64,000 bases of DNA. It comes from Pomphorhynchus laevis (lineage: Eukaryota; Acanthocephala; Palaeacanthocephala; Echinorhynchida; Pomphorhynchidae). Shown here one piece after another: positions 43,901-51,900 of the stretch; within the stretch, counting starts at the first letter, position 1, and each line of letters starts with the position of its first letter. Location: NCBI GenBank assembly GCA_012934845.2, contig WNNJ02000095.1, positions 1 through 64,000 on the forward strand. Reading direction: 5' to 3'. The notes beneath the pieces were generated by a model that saw only the letters and a list, made by a program, of their open reading frames with translations, searched no databases and was not told the origin of the DNA. A program made the position numbers and the translations under genes.

Positions 43901-45267
43901 AAGCAACGGCTTGAATATCTTTCTTCGTTATCTCAAGTATTGCCTTGCTGATAATTCTTCTTTCTGTGTTGCAAATGCCAATTGGACGAATTCCTCCTGA
44001 CTTTTATTTATTTATTTTTATTTATTTTTATTTTATAATTATATTAAATTACGTAGACTCAGTTAGCTGATTTAATTTATTAAAGATCGATTATGCCATT
44101 TGTGTTAAACACTAATTTCAGTGATGTTAAACGGTAATCTCAGTGGTAAATTTCATTGATTATAACTGTGCAAATCACAATCCTAAAGTAACTAAGTAGA
44201 TACTAAAGTATATCAAAAAAACTAGTATTCCTTCAAATACTCGTATATGTAGCATATTCAGCTTATATTTATCAGAAATCTCAGCTCTAAATTGTAGCTT
44301 GAGTGCATCATGATCAGAATTTTAAGTAAAAAACAAAACAAAATTGTTTTATCCTGATTTCGACCAATAATGTTTTGGACAATTAAGTATGCTAATTTAA
44401 ATGTCAAGAATCTCAAAATATAATAAAGATATATACAAAAACTATTCTCAGCAAAAATTAGATTGCCCTTGTTCAGAGGAACTACGGAAGCTTAAGGTTT
44501 AATTATGATACGGCATAGCATTTATGCTTAAATAGAACTTAGAAATTTATGAAAATATGCAACTCCCGGATAGTATTTTCGATGACTTGCTAATCATCGT
44601 GACTTATAGACAAAAGAGCTAACTAATAGCACTAGTAACTTTAGTGGGGCAAAATTTAAAACCACTTTTCTATATTACTCATGAATAAGTATCTAAAGCA
44701 AAAAAAAACCTTCGTTGAGTACCTTTACCGATTTTAATTAGCTTTGGTTTACAAAATTTGAAATAATTTTTTTACATTTGAGAATTCATTTTATCGGTTA
44801 GTAGAGTTTATCTCCTCATTTATTGTCGCCTTTCTTACGCCATAGCGTGATATTTAACACGGTGCTGTTATGAGTTCAATAAGCAATATACACTGAGTTA
44901 TTATAATGCACTACAGAAATATTAAAGTTTCGCATATTGTTTTGAAAGATAATTAAATGTGAACATATGCAATAAATGCTTATTTAAAAACCACAAAATT
45001 GAAACACTGAAACTAAATATTTCACTTAACGTTAAAAACTATCACTTTTTTATATGAACATAATCTAACCTTTACAGCCATTCTCACTTCAGGATTGTGC
45101 TTCAACTTCATTTCATCAACGCATCCGCAAATACCAATACCTTTTGATGAAATAAACTCAAGTTCACAGGCTTTCACGACATAGTTTTTTCCTGAATATA
45201 CGATTGTTGCCTGGCTCAAGTCGTATTCAGAAGTTTCTTCATTCCAACTAAACGAGTAGTAACCTAA
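21100..45267 (-). CDS. MAP2K4: MAP kinase kinase 4 (MKK4/SEK1, JNK activator), seven exons
   Basis: Exons on the minus strand: 45267-45070, 39833-39714, 34465-34349, 28014-27838, 27769-27701, 22076-21943, 21472-21100. All splice sites are GT-AG and phases agree, giving about 395 residues. In order: glycine loop GIGICGCV, the AVK lysine, [31 protein letters not shown], the activation loop [27 protein letters not shown] and the [16 protein letters not shown] end. Ser and Thr of the SxxKT activation sites are in place. GCRPY and DSVSKT point to MKK4 rather than MKK7. MKK4 phosphorylates JNK and p38 in the cytoplasm. Beyond the kinase fold there is an unusual acidic tail of about 95 residues rich in Asp, Ser and Gln. 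The N-terminal JNK-docking exon was not found. Introns reach 6 kb and are full of transposons; one is only 68 bp. Confidence 0.93.
21943..22076 (-). CDS. MAP2K4: MKK4 exon: ELTTG-HPYH helix region
   Basis: Acceptor ATGTATAG, donor GTAAAT after CGATG. Encodes [29 protein letters not shown] and MEDFVSR. An earlier in-frame GTAAGC at the DFV codons was rejected as donor because it would lose the conserved Cys before LTRD. Confidence 0.92.
23105..23180 (-). ncRNA. Degenerate hammerhead in the left arm of the palindrome
   Basis: On the minus strand the arm keeps TGATGAG, GGTCGAAACGCC and a GCGCC block, but the 5' part of stem II and the GTC site have changed. Derived from the same motif as 23235-23300 and probably inactive. 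Confidence 0.5.
23235..23300 (+). ncRNA. Hammerhead ribozyme motif, complete core
   Basis: CTGATGA at 23235-23241; stem II GACC 23242-23245 with GGTC 23270-23273 and a 24-nt loop; GAAA 23274-23277; stem III CGCC 23278-23281 with GGCG 23295-23298 and a 13-nt loop; the A15.1-U16.1 pair; cleavage-site C at 23300 (GTC). All catalytic positions fit the hammerhead consensus. Stem I has only CA/TG next to the core and then mismatches or an internal loop, as in minimal type I motifs. Hammerheads are known in PLE terminal repeats, and this one sits in such a repeat. Confidence 0.75.
24001..24075. repeat. (AT)n microsatellite
   Basis: About 32 AT units without interruption, then a short AT-rich tail. 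It directly precedes the RTE-like LINE 5' region. Confidence 0.95.
24070..26800 (+). mobile_element. RTE-like LINE, EN plus RT, 3'-truncated
   Basis: A 5' region with two tandem 136-bp monomers (24247-24513), then an APE-type endonuclease: GTWNV (about 24690), [27 protein letters not shown] (about 25095), [26 protein letters not shown] (about 25260) and ELSTDHY (about 25335). A linker follows ([14 protein letters not shown]). RT blocks are [36 protein letters not shown], a [13 protein letters not shown] block, and [11 protein letters not shown] near 26750. The catalytic FADD is present. The copy stops at about 26795 and carries several frameshifts and stops. The same family gives the 3' piece at 60345-60960. 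From memory it resembles LINEs abundant in fish genomes. The exact clade (RTE/Rex3-like) is not settled. It lies in an MKK4 intron, antisense to MKK4. Confidence 0.9.
24247..24513 (+). repeat. Two 136-bp monomers at the LINE 5' end
   Basis: CTCCGATGACT starts at 24247 and again at 24383. Each unit contains GGACGAAAAGGC-like and TTACAGTAGCGATGTTGGAT phrases and ends GAGATAGCCGAACAAACAAA. Tandem 5' monomers are a known promoter layout in some LINEs; that role is inferred here. Confidence 0.8.
27032..27061 (+). ncRNA. Possible degenerate hammerhead
   Basis: ACTGA-AGCGCT, a TCGTT loop, AGAGC, then GAAACGCGTC. This fits stem II, GAAA, a minimal CG/CG stem III and a GTC site, but the CTGATGA box lacks two bases and stem II has one mismatch. 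It follows a short, unidentified coding-like stretch (26900-27050). Confidence 0.35.
27701..27769 (-). CDS. MAP2K4: MKK4 exon: PERI-DVWSLGI
   Basis: 23 codons, phase 0. PERI completes the APE motif begun in the previous exon; KSDVWSLGI is kinase subdomain IX. It is separated from the upstream exon by a 68-bp intron, the only short one in the visible gene. Confidence 0.94.
27838..28014 (-). CDS. MAP2K4: MKK4 exon: catalytic and activation loops
   Basis: 59 codons, phase 0. HRDVKPSN catalytic loop, CDFG magnesium loop, DSVSKT phosphoacceptor segment and GCRPY. All catalytic residues are intact. Confidence 0.95.
28555..28697. repeat. Purine-only tract, G/A-rich
   Basis: About 140 bases that are nearly all A and G on the plus strand, with many runs of three to five G. 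It could form triplex or quadruplex structures. In an MKK4 intron. The long Pro/Phe/Leu-rich frame on the other strand is only a product of this composition. Confidence 0.85.
28880..29095 (+). mobile_element. PLE fragment: GIY-YIG endonuclease piece
   Basis: Plus strand about 28950-29090 encodes [20 protein letters not shown] and SLYVGKSSS, matching the C-x-GIYIV-x-C-xx-C and YVGKS blocks of a PLE GIY-YIG domain. Short and isolated. It ends where the AACTGAGT tail repeat of the next PLE begins. Confidence 0.65.
29090..31065 (-). mobile_element. Naiad-like PLE copy with intact RT core stretch
   Basis: Tail at 29090-29440, then a 206-codon RT frame (30066-29446) with [17 protein letters not shown] (motif B region) and MFRYIDDIC (catalytic YIDD), continuing to FLQNHLNN. 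Upstream fragments of the same RT (KHYF-like and SVYMNKIL blocks) extend to about 31065 but are partly duplicated and shuffled. A foldback element is inserted at about 30262-30437. In an MKK4 intron, same strand as the gene. Confidence 0.85.
30262..30437. repeat. Foldback element, family GGAGCTGGATCAAAG, copy 1
   Basis: Left arm TTGGAGCTGGATCAAAG through TTAGCATCTTCAGAAAA, a short spacer, then the reverse complement. It interrupts the PLE RT where uninterrupted copies read ATCGTATGTA; TCGTATGTA on the left and TCGTACGTA on the right look like a 9-bp target-site duplication. Confidence 0.8.
31206..31292 (+). repeat. Foldback family, single left arm
   Basis: One arm only (TTGGAGCTGGATCAAAG to TTAGCATCTTCAGA), ending abruptly in unrelated, GC-richer sequence at 31292-31490 that I do not recognise. 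Confidence 0.7.
31497..31550. repeat. TTCTA-type microsatellite
   Basis: Run of imperfect CTATT/CTATC pentamers. Confidence 0.7.
31546..31785. repeat. Foldback family, copy 3 (full)
   Basis: Both arms present with GTAGCTGGATCAAA at left and TTTGATCCAGCTCC at right, plus an extra internal inverted pair around GAAGATGAATT. Confidence 0.8.
31886..32125. repeat. Foldback family, copy 4 (full)
   Basis: Arms AAAGCTGGATCAAAGAAAAG and its complement, with internal inverted repeats around TAAATTTAATTCATCTTCAG. About 100 bp after copy 3. Confidence 0.8.
32785..33990 (-). mobile_element. Naiad-like PLE copy, RT C-terminal part plus tail
   Basis: Tail (AACTGAGTCTACG repeat, then the conserved CTGCTATG/CATAGCAG stem-loop at about 33020-33085). 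A 168-codon RT frame (33707-33201) includes [10 protein letters not shown] and FLQNHLNN. Just upstream are remains of [11 protein letters not shown] and [12 protein letters not shown]. 5'-truncated near TNLDL. In an MKK4 intron. Confidence 0.85.
34349..34465 (-). CDS. MAP2K4: MKK4 exon: [11 protein letters not shown] hinge
   Basis: 39 codons, phase 0. The hinge region is nearly the same as vertebrate GDCWICMELM; the following helix ends FLQRMAID and joins VITALHFL of the next exon. Confidence 0.94.
35031..37200 (-). mobile_element. Classical PLE: RT followed by C-terminal GIY-YIG endonuclease
   Basis: Minus-strand order: an N-terminal part near 37050-36600, RT with [20 protein letters not shown] (motif B region), PLLSE, and [14 protein letters not shown] (catalytic YVDD, about 36270-36220). 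A region with [10 protein letters not shown] follows, then [28 protein letters not shown] and a final [11 protein letters not shown] segment (35650-35400), which is a GIY-YIG domain. RT-then-nuclease is the canonical Penelope/Neptune/Poseidon order, unlike the permuted class elsewhere in the window. The copy is decayed, with frames broken in several places. The 3' untranslated end (35031-35400) is repeated inverted at 37450-37890. Confidence 0.85.
36450..36535 (-). repeat. In-frame 24-bp tandem repeat inside the PLE RT
   Basis: Three copies of a 24-bp unit (AAAGGAGTCATCC core) encode repeated SDDSFKL octapeptides. A slippage expansion that keeps the frame; absent from other PLE RTs I know. 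Confidence 0.8.
37240..37890 (+). mobile_element. Inverted partial PLE copy with hammerhead remnant
   Basis: Starts TACTGTCGAAGTTGTG as at 23203, includes an AGATGAGACC...GGTCG hammerhead remnant lacking GAAA, the TTCCCGACGAAGG box, then the last codons and 3' end of the classical PLE ([15 protein letters not shown]). It ends as a mirror image of 35031-35400. Head-to-head PLE partial copies are common in this group. Confidence 0.75.
38036..39713. other. MKK4 intron, mostly unrecognised
   Basis: AT-rich DNA with one recognised repeat, 39085-39330, the inverted copy of 18850-19080. Nothing else supported. Confidence 0.5.
39085..39330 (-). repeat. Dispersed repeat, inverted copy of 18850-19080
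   Basis: Shares GACCTGTAGACTTTGTTTCC, TTTGCATCCCAAGGTG and GTAAACTGC...CACGTGATCA with the copy in the FLII intron, on the opposite strand, with scattered differences. Confidence 0.75.
39714..39833 (-). CDS. MAP2K4: MKK4 exon: N-lobe strand and helix C
   Basis: 40 codons, phase 0. Begins RVRYT (MKK4: RIRST) directly after AVK, includes an [15 protein letters not shown] helix C and [11 protein letters not shown] (MKK4: CPYIVQFYGAL). Confidence 0.93.
40500..42041 (+). mobile_element. Naiad-like PLE copy, long RT frame with TA-repeat expansion, plus tail
   Basis: Plus-strand RT remains from about 40500 ([14 protein letters not shown] block) and an open stretch of 302 codons at 40637-41545: [34 protein letters not shown] (motif A region), a long IY run from the TA repeat, [14 protein letters not shown], a MFRYIYDKC block where other copies have the catalytic YIDD, and the conserved C-terminal part. 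The tail has the CTATG/CATAG stem-loop at 41785-41835. It is interrupted at 42042 by another retroelement and resumes at about 43998-44082. In an MKK4 intron, antisense. Confidence 0.85.
40879..40958. repeat. (TA)n expansion inside the PLE RT
   Basis: About 40 TA units, read in frame as alternating Ile and Tyr, at a point where other copies have a short YTYV-like segment. Even-phase slippage has kept the frame open. Confidence 0.95.
42042..43997 (-). mobile_element. 5'-truncated retroelement: RT plus C-terminal zinc/nuclease-like module
   Basis: Minus strand. The RT part (43990-43430) begins [10 protein letters not shown], then [18 protein letters not shown] and [21 protein letters not shown] connection domain follows (43428-43003: LGAPIGT-like block, [22 protein letters not shown]). 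A C-terminal module (42722-42399) has [32 protein letters not shown] and ARLDS...DVNIF, resembling a CxCG-H-C knuckle plus a PD-(D/E)XK-like nuclease found in an RT family I cannot name with confidence. It starts inside the RT, as expected of 5' truncation, and is inserted in the tail of the Naiad-like PLE. Decayed. Confidence 0.7.
43998..44082 (+). mobile_element. Displaced end of the PLE tail
   Basis: TTTTATTTTATAATTATATT through GTAGACTCAGTTAGCTG is the end of the PLE tail that other copies carry right after the point where the retroelement entered at 42042. Confidence 0.75.
44083..45069. other. MKK4 intron, nothing recognised
   Basis: AT-rich intron DNA without protein similarity or terminal repeats that I can support. 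Confidence 0.55.
45070..45267 (-). CDS. MAP2K4: MKK4 exon: glycine-rich loop and catalytic lysine
   Basis: 66 codons, phase 0, acceptor TACTCAG, donor GTTAGA. Contains [18 protein letters not shown] (P-loop) and RMAVK (ATP-binding lysine). The first part ([16 protein letters not shown]) corresponds to the linker before the kinase domain; the initiator Met and docking site must be in a further upstream exon not identified. Confidence 0.9.
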
Positions 45268-46190
45268 CTGAGTACCAAAAGAATATTTTTGATTAATTAA
45301 TAAGAATACCTACTGTGATTGCATCATATGAATATGGTCAATTAGTTGTATAGGGGGTATCTCTTGAAATTTGAACATACATCTCAAATAAGTCAAGCTT
45401 TACTAAATATTATTTCATTGGGTTAATAGACGATAATCTAAAACACGGACAATATGGTATATATTTATTCAAAATATTTGAATTCTTCAGCATAAAATTC
45501 AAATATTTCACTTCTAGCTCTGAAGATGATTGCAGCGTCTAGCAATATTTAAAATTAAAGATGATGTTAAAAATAAAGTTATAAAATTATAGTTATATAT
45601 TAGTTATTAAATTAAAGCTAATATTTTGAAGATAATAACAGTATCTAGCAATATTTAAAATTATATATAGCATTGAAATTTAAGTTATAAAATTATAGTT
45701 ATATAAAATTAAATATATAAGTATTCGCTTATATGTATTTAATGTTTCGGAAAGCGTTTAGTCAATAGAAATATTAACAAAGATAATTAAATAATATCTA
45801 TAGGTATGTGTAAAAATTAATTTATAAATGGATAATTATGTTAAAAAAACTTACATATTAAGAAAATGAACGTAACTAAAACGTGGAAAATTATATATTT
45901 GATGAAATCAAAATAACAATGAAAATCTTAAAGTTTAAGAGGATCGGTAATAACTATTTGTCACGCTTACGAGTTCCATTATTTGCATAAACAAACCTAT
46001 TTCAAAAAGTTAAACAATGTTAATCTAAAATTTAGGTCGAGAAAGAATAATTAGATCGTTTCAGTCCATTACCCATTTCCTCGTAAAGTAAATTCATCAT
46101 TGTCGCTTCGTGGTACCACGGAATAAAATGTTAACGTAACATATGAATGTAGAGATTTATATTGAGCAACAATTCTTAGTAAAATGCAAC
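45268..46190. other. Region upstream of visible MKK4 exons
   Basis: Expected to hold the MKK4 5' exon or promoter, but I cannot identify them. A 100-bp imperfect direct duplication (AGCAATATTTAAAATTA phrase) lies at about 45527-45720. Confidence 0.45.
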
Positions 46191-46194
46191 GATA

Positions 46195-47600
46195 AAATCA
46201 GATAATAAAACGATACCTATATTATATTGGAATCCAAAATTACATAAAAATCCAATAAAACCTAGGTTCATATGTAGTGCTTTTAAATGTACATTAAAAC
46301 CACTTTCTGTTTATACGAATAAAATACTTAAAGTAATTAAAGCACACTTCAAAAAGTATTGTAAGGTAATCGAAATTAATGCTGGTATAAAACACTATTT
46401 TAGTATTAATTCTACAAAAAAATTGTGAAATATAGGGATGTTATACTTCTTTTATGCTTCAATCTTAAACATGTGTATGCAGACTGTTGTACAAATATCG
46501 TCACGAAACAGTTGCAACATAACTATTAACATCATACTGCGTCGACGATCGTACAAAATGGATCTTCAGGGCGCAGAAATTGAGTACTAGCGTTTCAACA
46601 CTTGGATAGTTTATAAGGAATGCAACTAGTCGTTGATTCTTTATAGTCAATCCAAATATTACAGCATGTTGAAACATTAGTGCTCAGTGCCTGTCCCTAA
46701 AGATCCACTGAATACTATCTGCGGTGCAGGATGATGTTAATGTTTATATCAAGTGACAACTGGTTCGTGACGATATTCGTACACTAGTTTGTAGACACGT
46801 GTTTAGGATTGAAGCATAGAGCAGTATACAATTTTTCATTTCACAAGTTAAATGACCTGCTCTGGACAATAGTTATGAATTGGATTTGTGCCAAAACTAA
46901 TTTAGACATTAATATGAATTATATACACGAAAAAATACTATTAAAATTAGAAAATCTTTCCACTGTTACGTCATCTTATAGTCAAAATGTGACATTAAAG
47001 TTTGACTTGAAGATAAAGTAATAGTCGAAAGCTTATCTAATGTTAATAAAATATATTTCTCTTGTTTATAATTCACTCCAATGCCTAAAAATATGTTATA
47101 ATAACTATAACGCTTAAATACCAAAAATTCAACTATCAAGTAAATAAAAATATATGGATAAATTTGAATTTAAGGAAACCTTTAATACTTTGATAAATCA
47201 GAATTATTTAAAAGTTAGATATTTATTTTATACTTATTTAAAAGTATAGTATTTTTTATATTTAGAAAAATAAAATATATTTAATTGGAGTTAATAATAT
47301 TCCAATTATAACGGATTTATTCTTAAACTTATATAATTTGAATTTGTATAAAACTGTGTAAAAAATAAATCTGAACTATGTAAAGATATTAAATATATAT
47401 ACAGATATAATTATGATACTTGTTTTAGCAAATAAATTTGCAAATTTAGATAAGCTGATATAAGGGAAGTATTAGAAACATTAATTAACCTCGTATTCAA
47501 AAATACACATGTATGTGTTATCAAAATTACAACGCCTACTTGACAAAAATTCAAACAATTAGTACACATACTTATCTAAAGTACAACCTTGAAATAAATG
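46195..47600 (+). mobile_element. Decayed Naiad-like PLE copy interrupted by a foldback
   Basis: 46195-46430 matches the RT start ([19 protein letters not shown] and [17 protein letters not shown]). A foldback interrupts it, and from 47090 the text resumes with YNNYNA- and NQNYLKV-like phrases, then a strongly decayed remainder with a duplicated TYVCVI-like segment near 47500. Older looking than the other copies. Confidence 0.7.
46470..46817. repeat. 350-bp foldback element
   Basis: Ends ATGCTTCAATC and GATTGAAGCAT are perfect inverted repeats; the arms (about 160 bp) match with roughly one change in six (shared AATATCGTCACGAA, ATTAACATCAT, GTTTCAACA). No coding capacity. Inserted in a PLE remnant. 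Confidence 0.8.
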
Positions 47601-48728
47601 TAAATCTATTAAAAAATTATACCAAATGTGGCAGTACAAATTTTGCAAAATTAAAATTACAAAAAATTATCTTTAGAATATAAATTATCATAAAAATTAA
47701 CATGTTATTATACAAAATGTAAACGAAATATGATAGGTCTACGAAATTATTATAATAAAATAGAAATAAAATATGGGCCTAAATTATAATAGTAAATAGA
47801 ACTAATTTCAATTTGTTTTTAACTGTTTGAAAGCTATTTCTCTTTGTATTAGAATAAAATCAGCTTTAGTAAGTATACGAAACTTATTTGTTCCTTAAAT
47901 ATTCAAGAACTTTAATCCGTACAACAATGCATAAGTAGATTATATAAATATATGATTTATATATAAAAATAAATTAAATAAAATTGCTTATTTGACTCTA
48001 GAAATGATTACTGAACCCGCCAAGAACTTATACACCCTGCGTAATCCTCGATATAACTAACAATAGCAATATAAAATATAAACATATAGATATCATATAA
48101 ATATCAAAGTCAATTCAATTATCTCTCAATAATAGATTTATATGATGAATATGATATGATTAGCAACCAAAATGGGTTTTCTAGCCAGCATTATGTATCA
48201 TGCCTTAGTCTATTTATTCAATTTGTACAATTAAGTTAAATTTAATGTTGCTGCATTTTAGTACTTTTTAATTTATCTAGTTAGCTTCAAGCAATTTCGA
48301 AATCAAAGCGTAATATATAATATAATCTATATAAATAATATTAAAAAGGGAAAAATAAATTTACAATTAGGAAACATGTGTAGTAAACTTTTTGATAAAT
48401 ATACTATACAGATGAATATTTTGTTTGAATATATATAACAGCTCGGATATATTTGTTAACAAAACAGAAAAACAACATTTTTTCTTAGTGGATATGGTGA
48501 AAGACGAACAAAACTAAACTACGCAAACAAAAGAATCTGATTGTAAGATACTAAATAACGTTTAGCGATTAGCAATGAAGGTGTTTAACAATTATTTGAC
48601 AAGCCTTTCTAATATGGTCATTAAGAGAATGTGGCCAGTGTCATTAAAACAAATGTGGCCAGTGTCATTAAAACAAATGTGACCAGTTTGTTTTACATGT
48701 GGCCATGTAAAACAAATTGGGTAATCTT
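47601..48728. other. Intergenic region downstream of TBC1D16
   Basis: AT-rich, with a 24-bp tandem duplication (AATGTGGCCAGTGTCATTAA) at about 48630-48690. No gene recognised. Confidence 0.55.
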
Positions 48729-48983
48729 CTATGTCACTACACTATACAGACATTTTCTTCCATTATTTAAATTGCTCTGTTCCTTTGTATCTGTATTTGA
48801 ACTATTATTTTCAGTATTGCTGCTCGCATTTTTATCAGCGCAAATACAGTAGAAAGCTTTTTTCACGTATCGACATTCGCTTCTAACACTCGGATGAACT
48901 GCTATGTAATGAGTGTCAATGATGTCATATAAAACACAGGGAAGTCGTCTTTGGCATAGCAACTTATGTAGCAACTTTCTCGC
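48729..48983 (-). CDS. TBC1D16: TBC1D16 terminal exon
   Basis: Acceptor CACATTTAG; 84 codons and a stop. ARKLLHKLLCQRRLPCVLYDI corresponds to ARSLLYQFRLLPRIPCSLHDL of the vertebrate protein; the rest is a divergent Asn/Ser-rich tail. Confidence 0.88.
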   Translation of the reverse strand, partial: ARKLLHKLLCQRRLPCVLYDIIDTHYIAVHPSVRSECRYVKKAFYCICADKNASSNTENNSSNTDTKEQSNLNNGRKCLYSVVT

Positions 48984-51900
48984 CTAAATGTGATAAAGAA
49001 TATTAAAATGACGCTTTAAACTGCATAACATTTCCATACAGATAATGTTCATGTAAAGAAAATTAAAATTTAACAACTTTTTAAATAAATTAAAACTAAT
49101 ATGTTTCTTAACGAGATTTAACAAAACACAAAGTTATTTAGAATATAATAAAATAGCTGTTAGATGTTTGCTTATGTTAAGATTTTACTTATTTACCCGT
49201 AAAATGTTAACAATACAAAAATCTTGCAAAAAACTTGGTTATAGCACATTTTAACATGAAAAACGCAACCTAACAACGTGTGATATGAACAAACATTATT
49301 CTGCAGATCTTACTTATTCATAAGTAAAACTGATCAAAAATTCGCAAAAGGCTTGCTTATATTTTAATCATGGCAAAATTTTATTGTATGTGCATCCGTA
49401 TATGACTTAGTTTTGTTTTGTTGTTAATTTCTGCGTTAAAAGATAAGTATTTTTAAAATACTTAGAAATAGGCTTCAAATTTTTAAATGATACCTTTTTA
49501 AAAGATCAAGTTACTTGTAAATAAGACACTCTGAAAGCAAATCAAGTGATCGTACAATGATTTAGACCGTTTATAAGGAAGAACCCTGTTTTTAATTGCT
49601 AAATGTTTACTACATTTAGAAATCATGTTGTTATAATAGAATTTTTATTTACGCAACTTAGCGTGATATTGCTTTGTAAACTAAAACTTTCGTCTGTATC
49701 GTTATCGTTACTTAAACTAAGCTGGTTTTCATTATTATATAGTTTCTAAATAAATAATAATTTGTTTATAAAACTAAGCAAAATTTCGTAAAAAACTATC
49801 AAAGCATTAAAATTACTTTCCAAAAAAATTACATGATAAAATGTTAAATATTCAAATATTTATTCGTTAACTAAGTAAGCATTACATGAAAATTTAAAAA
49901 TGATTAAATATCTTAAAACGAGAGTGATACCAATCCGCGTGAATTTTTGTGAGTTATTTTAGCCAGACGCGGAAGAACAACAAAAAACACTGCTAGATGC
50001 CGTTTCGTCATCACTATGACTCATCAGTGTCAGATCCCTTCCACTGCTGGATGCAGAGGAGAACTAGCAGACGGCTCTATCAAAGAATCATGTGAATGAT
50101 GCACTAGAAAAATTCTAGTGACATCATCATTGAGTGCTGAACCAGCACTACCACTTTACCAAATAGGAACAAAAACGCAACATAACAACGTGTAATATGA
50201 ACAAACATTATTCTGCATATTTTACTTATTCAAAAGTAAAACTGATCAAAAATTCGCAAATTTGTAAATTTAGTGCTGGCTCAGCACTCAATTACAATGT
50301 CACTAGAGGTTTTCTAGTGCATCATTCATATGAATCTTTGATATAGCCGTCTGCTAGTCCTTCTCTGCATCCAGCAGTGGAATGGAACTGGCACTGAAGA
50401 GTCATAGTGATGACGAAACGGCATCTAGCAGTGTTTTTCGTTGTTCTTCAGCGTCTGACTAAAATGACCAACAAAAATTCACGCGGATTGGCATCACTCT
50501 TGTTTTGAGATATTCTTAAAATAAGTTCGCCGATAAACGAGATATCTTGCGCTGGCATTTGCCAGTGCTCTTGCGCTAATGATCCTATTTGGTGAAGCGG
50601 TAGTGCTGGCTCAGCACTCAATGATGATGTCACTAAAGGTTTTTTAGTGCATCATTCACATGATTCTTTGATAGAGCTGTCTGCTAGTCCTTCTCTGCAT
50701 TCAACAGTGGGATAGAACTGGCACTGAATAGTCATATTGATGACGAAACGGCATCTAGCAGTGTTTTTCGTTGTTCTTCCGCGTATGGCTAAAATGACTA
50801 ATAATTAAAAACCAAGATAATTTTAACGTAAAATTGACAATTTTACGTTAAAATTATCTTGGTTATTATAAATTCTAACAATGAGCCTTTGAGGAAACCG
50901 TAACGCGGCGAAAGCTCTGGCAGCATATAATAATAACTCAGCTTTTTGATCTAATAAACTACGCAAAAACTCTTGTGTATGCCTGATTTTATAATCCGAA
51001 AGTGAGCTTTGATTTTCCAGTGCGTTAACAGAGAGAAGTAGTAACCGTGAAAGTAATGAGTTTCAGCGACACAAAACCAGGACAAATGGCTAATTTTTAT
51101 GTCATGCTGATGTTATATTTTCATTTTGTAGACATTGTCATATGTGACAAATTAAAGATTATATTATAAATCATATAATATTATTTATATATAAATAATA
51201 TTATATATTATATATAAGATATATGCCTTAATTATTCATAATCATGTATCTTACCACGTTTAAAACCAAATCGGCATTCATTTGCATCGACAGTGAAGCA
51301 AAATGAAATAATATGTCGTTACTGTTGACTTTTGTAAGCGAAGATACTAATTCTACACCGTAAATACTGCATATTGCTGCCGCGATAAAAATATGAAAGT
51401 ACGACGTATGGCAGTCTGTAAAGCAGGTTATCCATATCTTAAGTACGTCTCTCTCGTTGAACTCTCTCTTGAATATAAGCAATATCCATCTTTGAATAAT
51501 ATAAATTACGATTAATCGATAAAAATACTTAAATGAACCGTTTTTCGATATTTAGGATTTATTTTATCAAAAGCTATAAATAAGTTACTAAAAATCAATT
51601 TATTCCTAAACTATTTTCATATGATTCTTGAGCTAACTTCGTAAATAAACCTGGATGCTTTAATTTTGATACAGAGTTCAATTTTGATAATCGAAAAATA
51701 AGTATGCTCTACTGAGCATATGAGTACGCGTAAACAATCATTACAGCTATTTCAATAAGCCACGTATATGCACCGAGCGGTGTGTCGATATCCATGTGTC
51801 GATAACGAGCGGTGTGTCGATATCAGCGGATTGAGACGATGACCAGTTTCAAAAATCGATGCAACTGAAGCGTCAAGTTGATGTAGGTAACTGATAGAAT

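Noticed and set aside
21100-45267. MKK7 (hemipterous) as identity of the kinase
   Set aside because: MKK7 has GCAAYM after the activation loop; this gene has GCRPY and DSVSKT, as in MKK4.
46060-46110. Possible first exon of MKK4 on the minus strand (ATGATGAATTTAC... before a GT)
   Set aside because: The phase does not fit the exon at 45267 and there is no similarity to support it.
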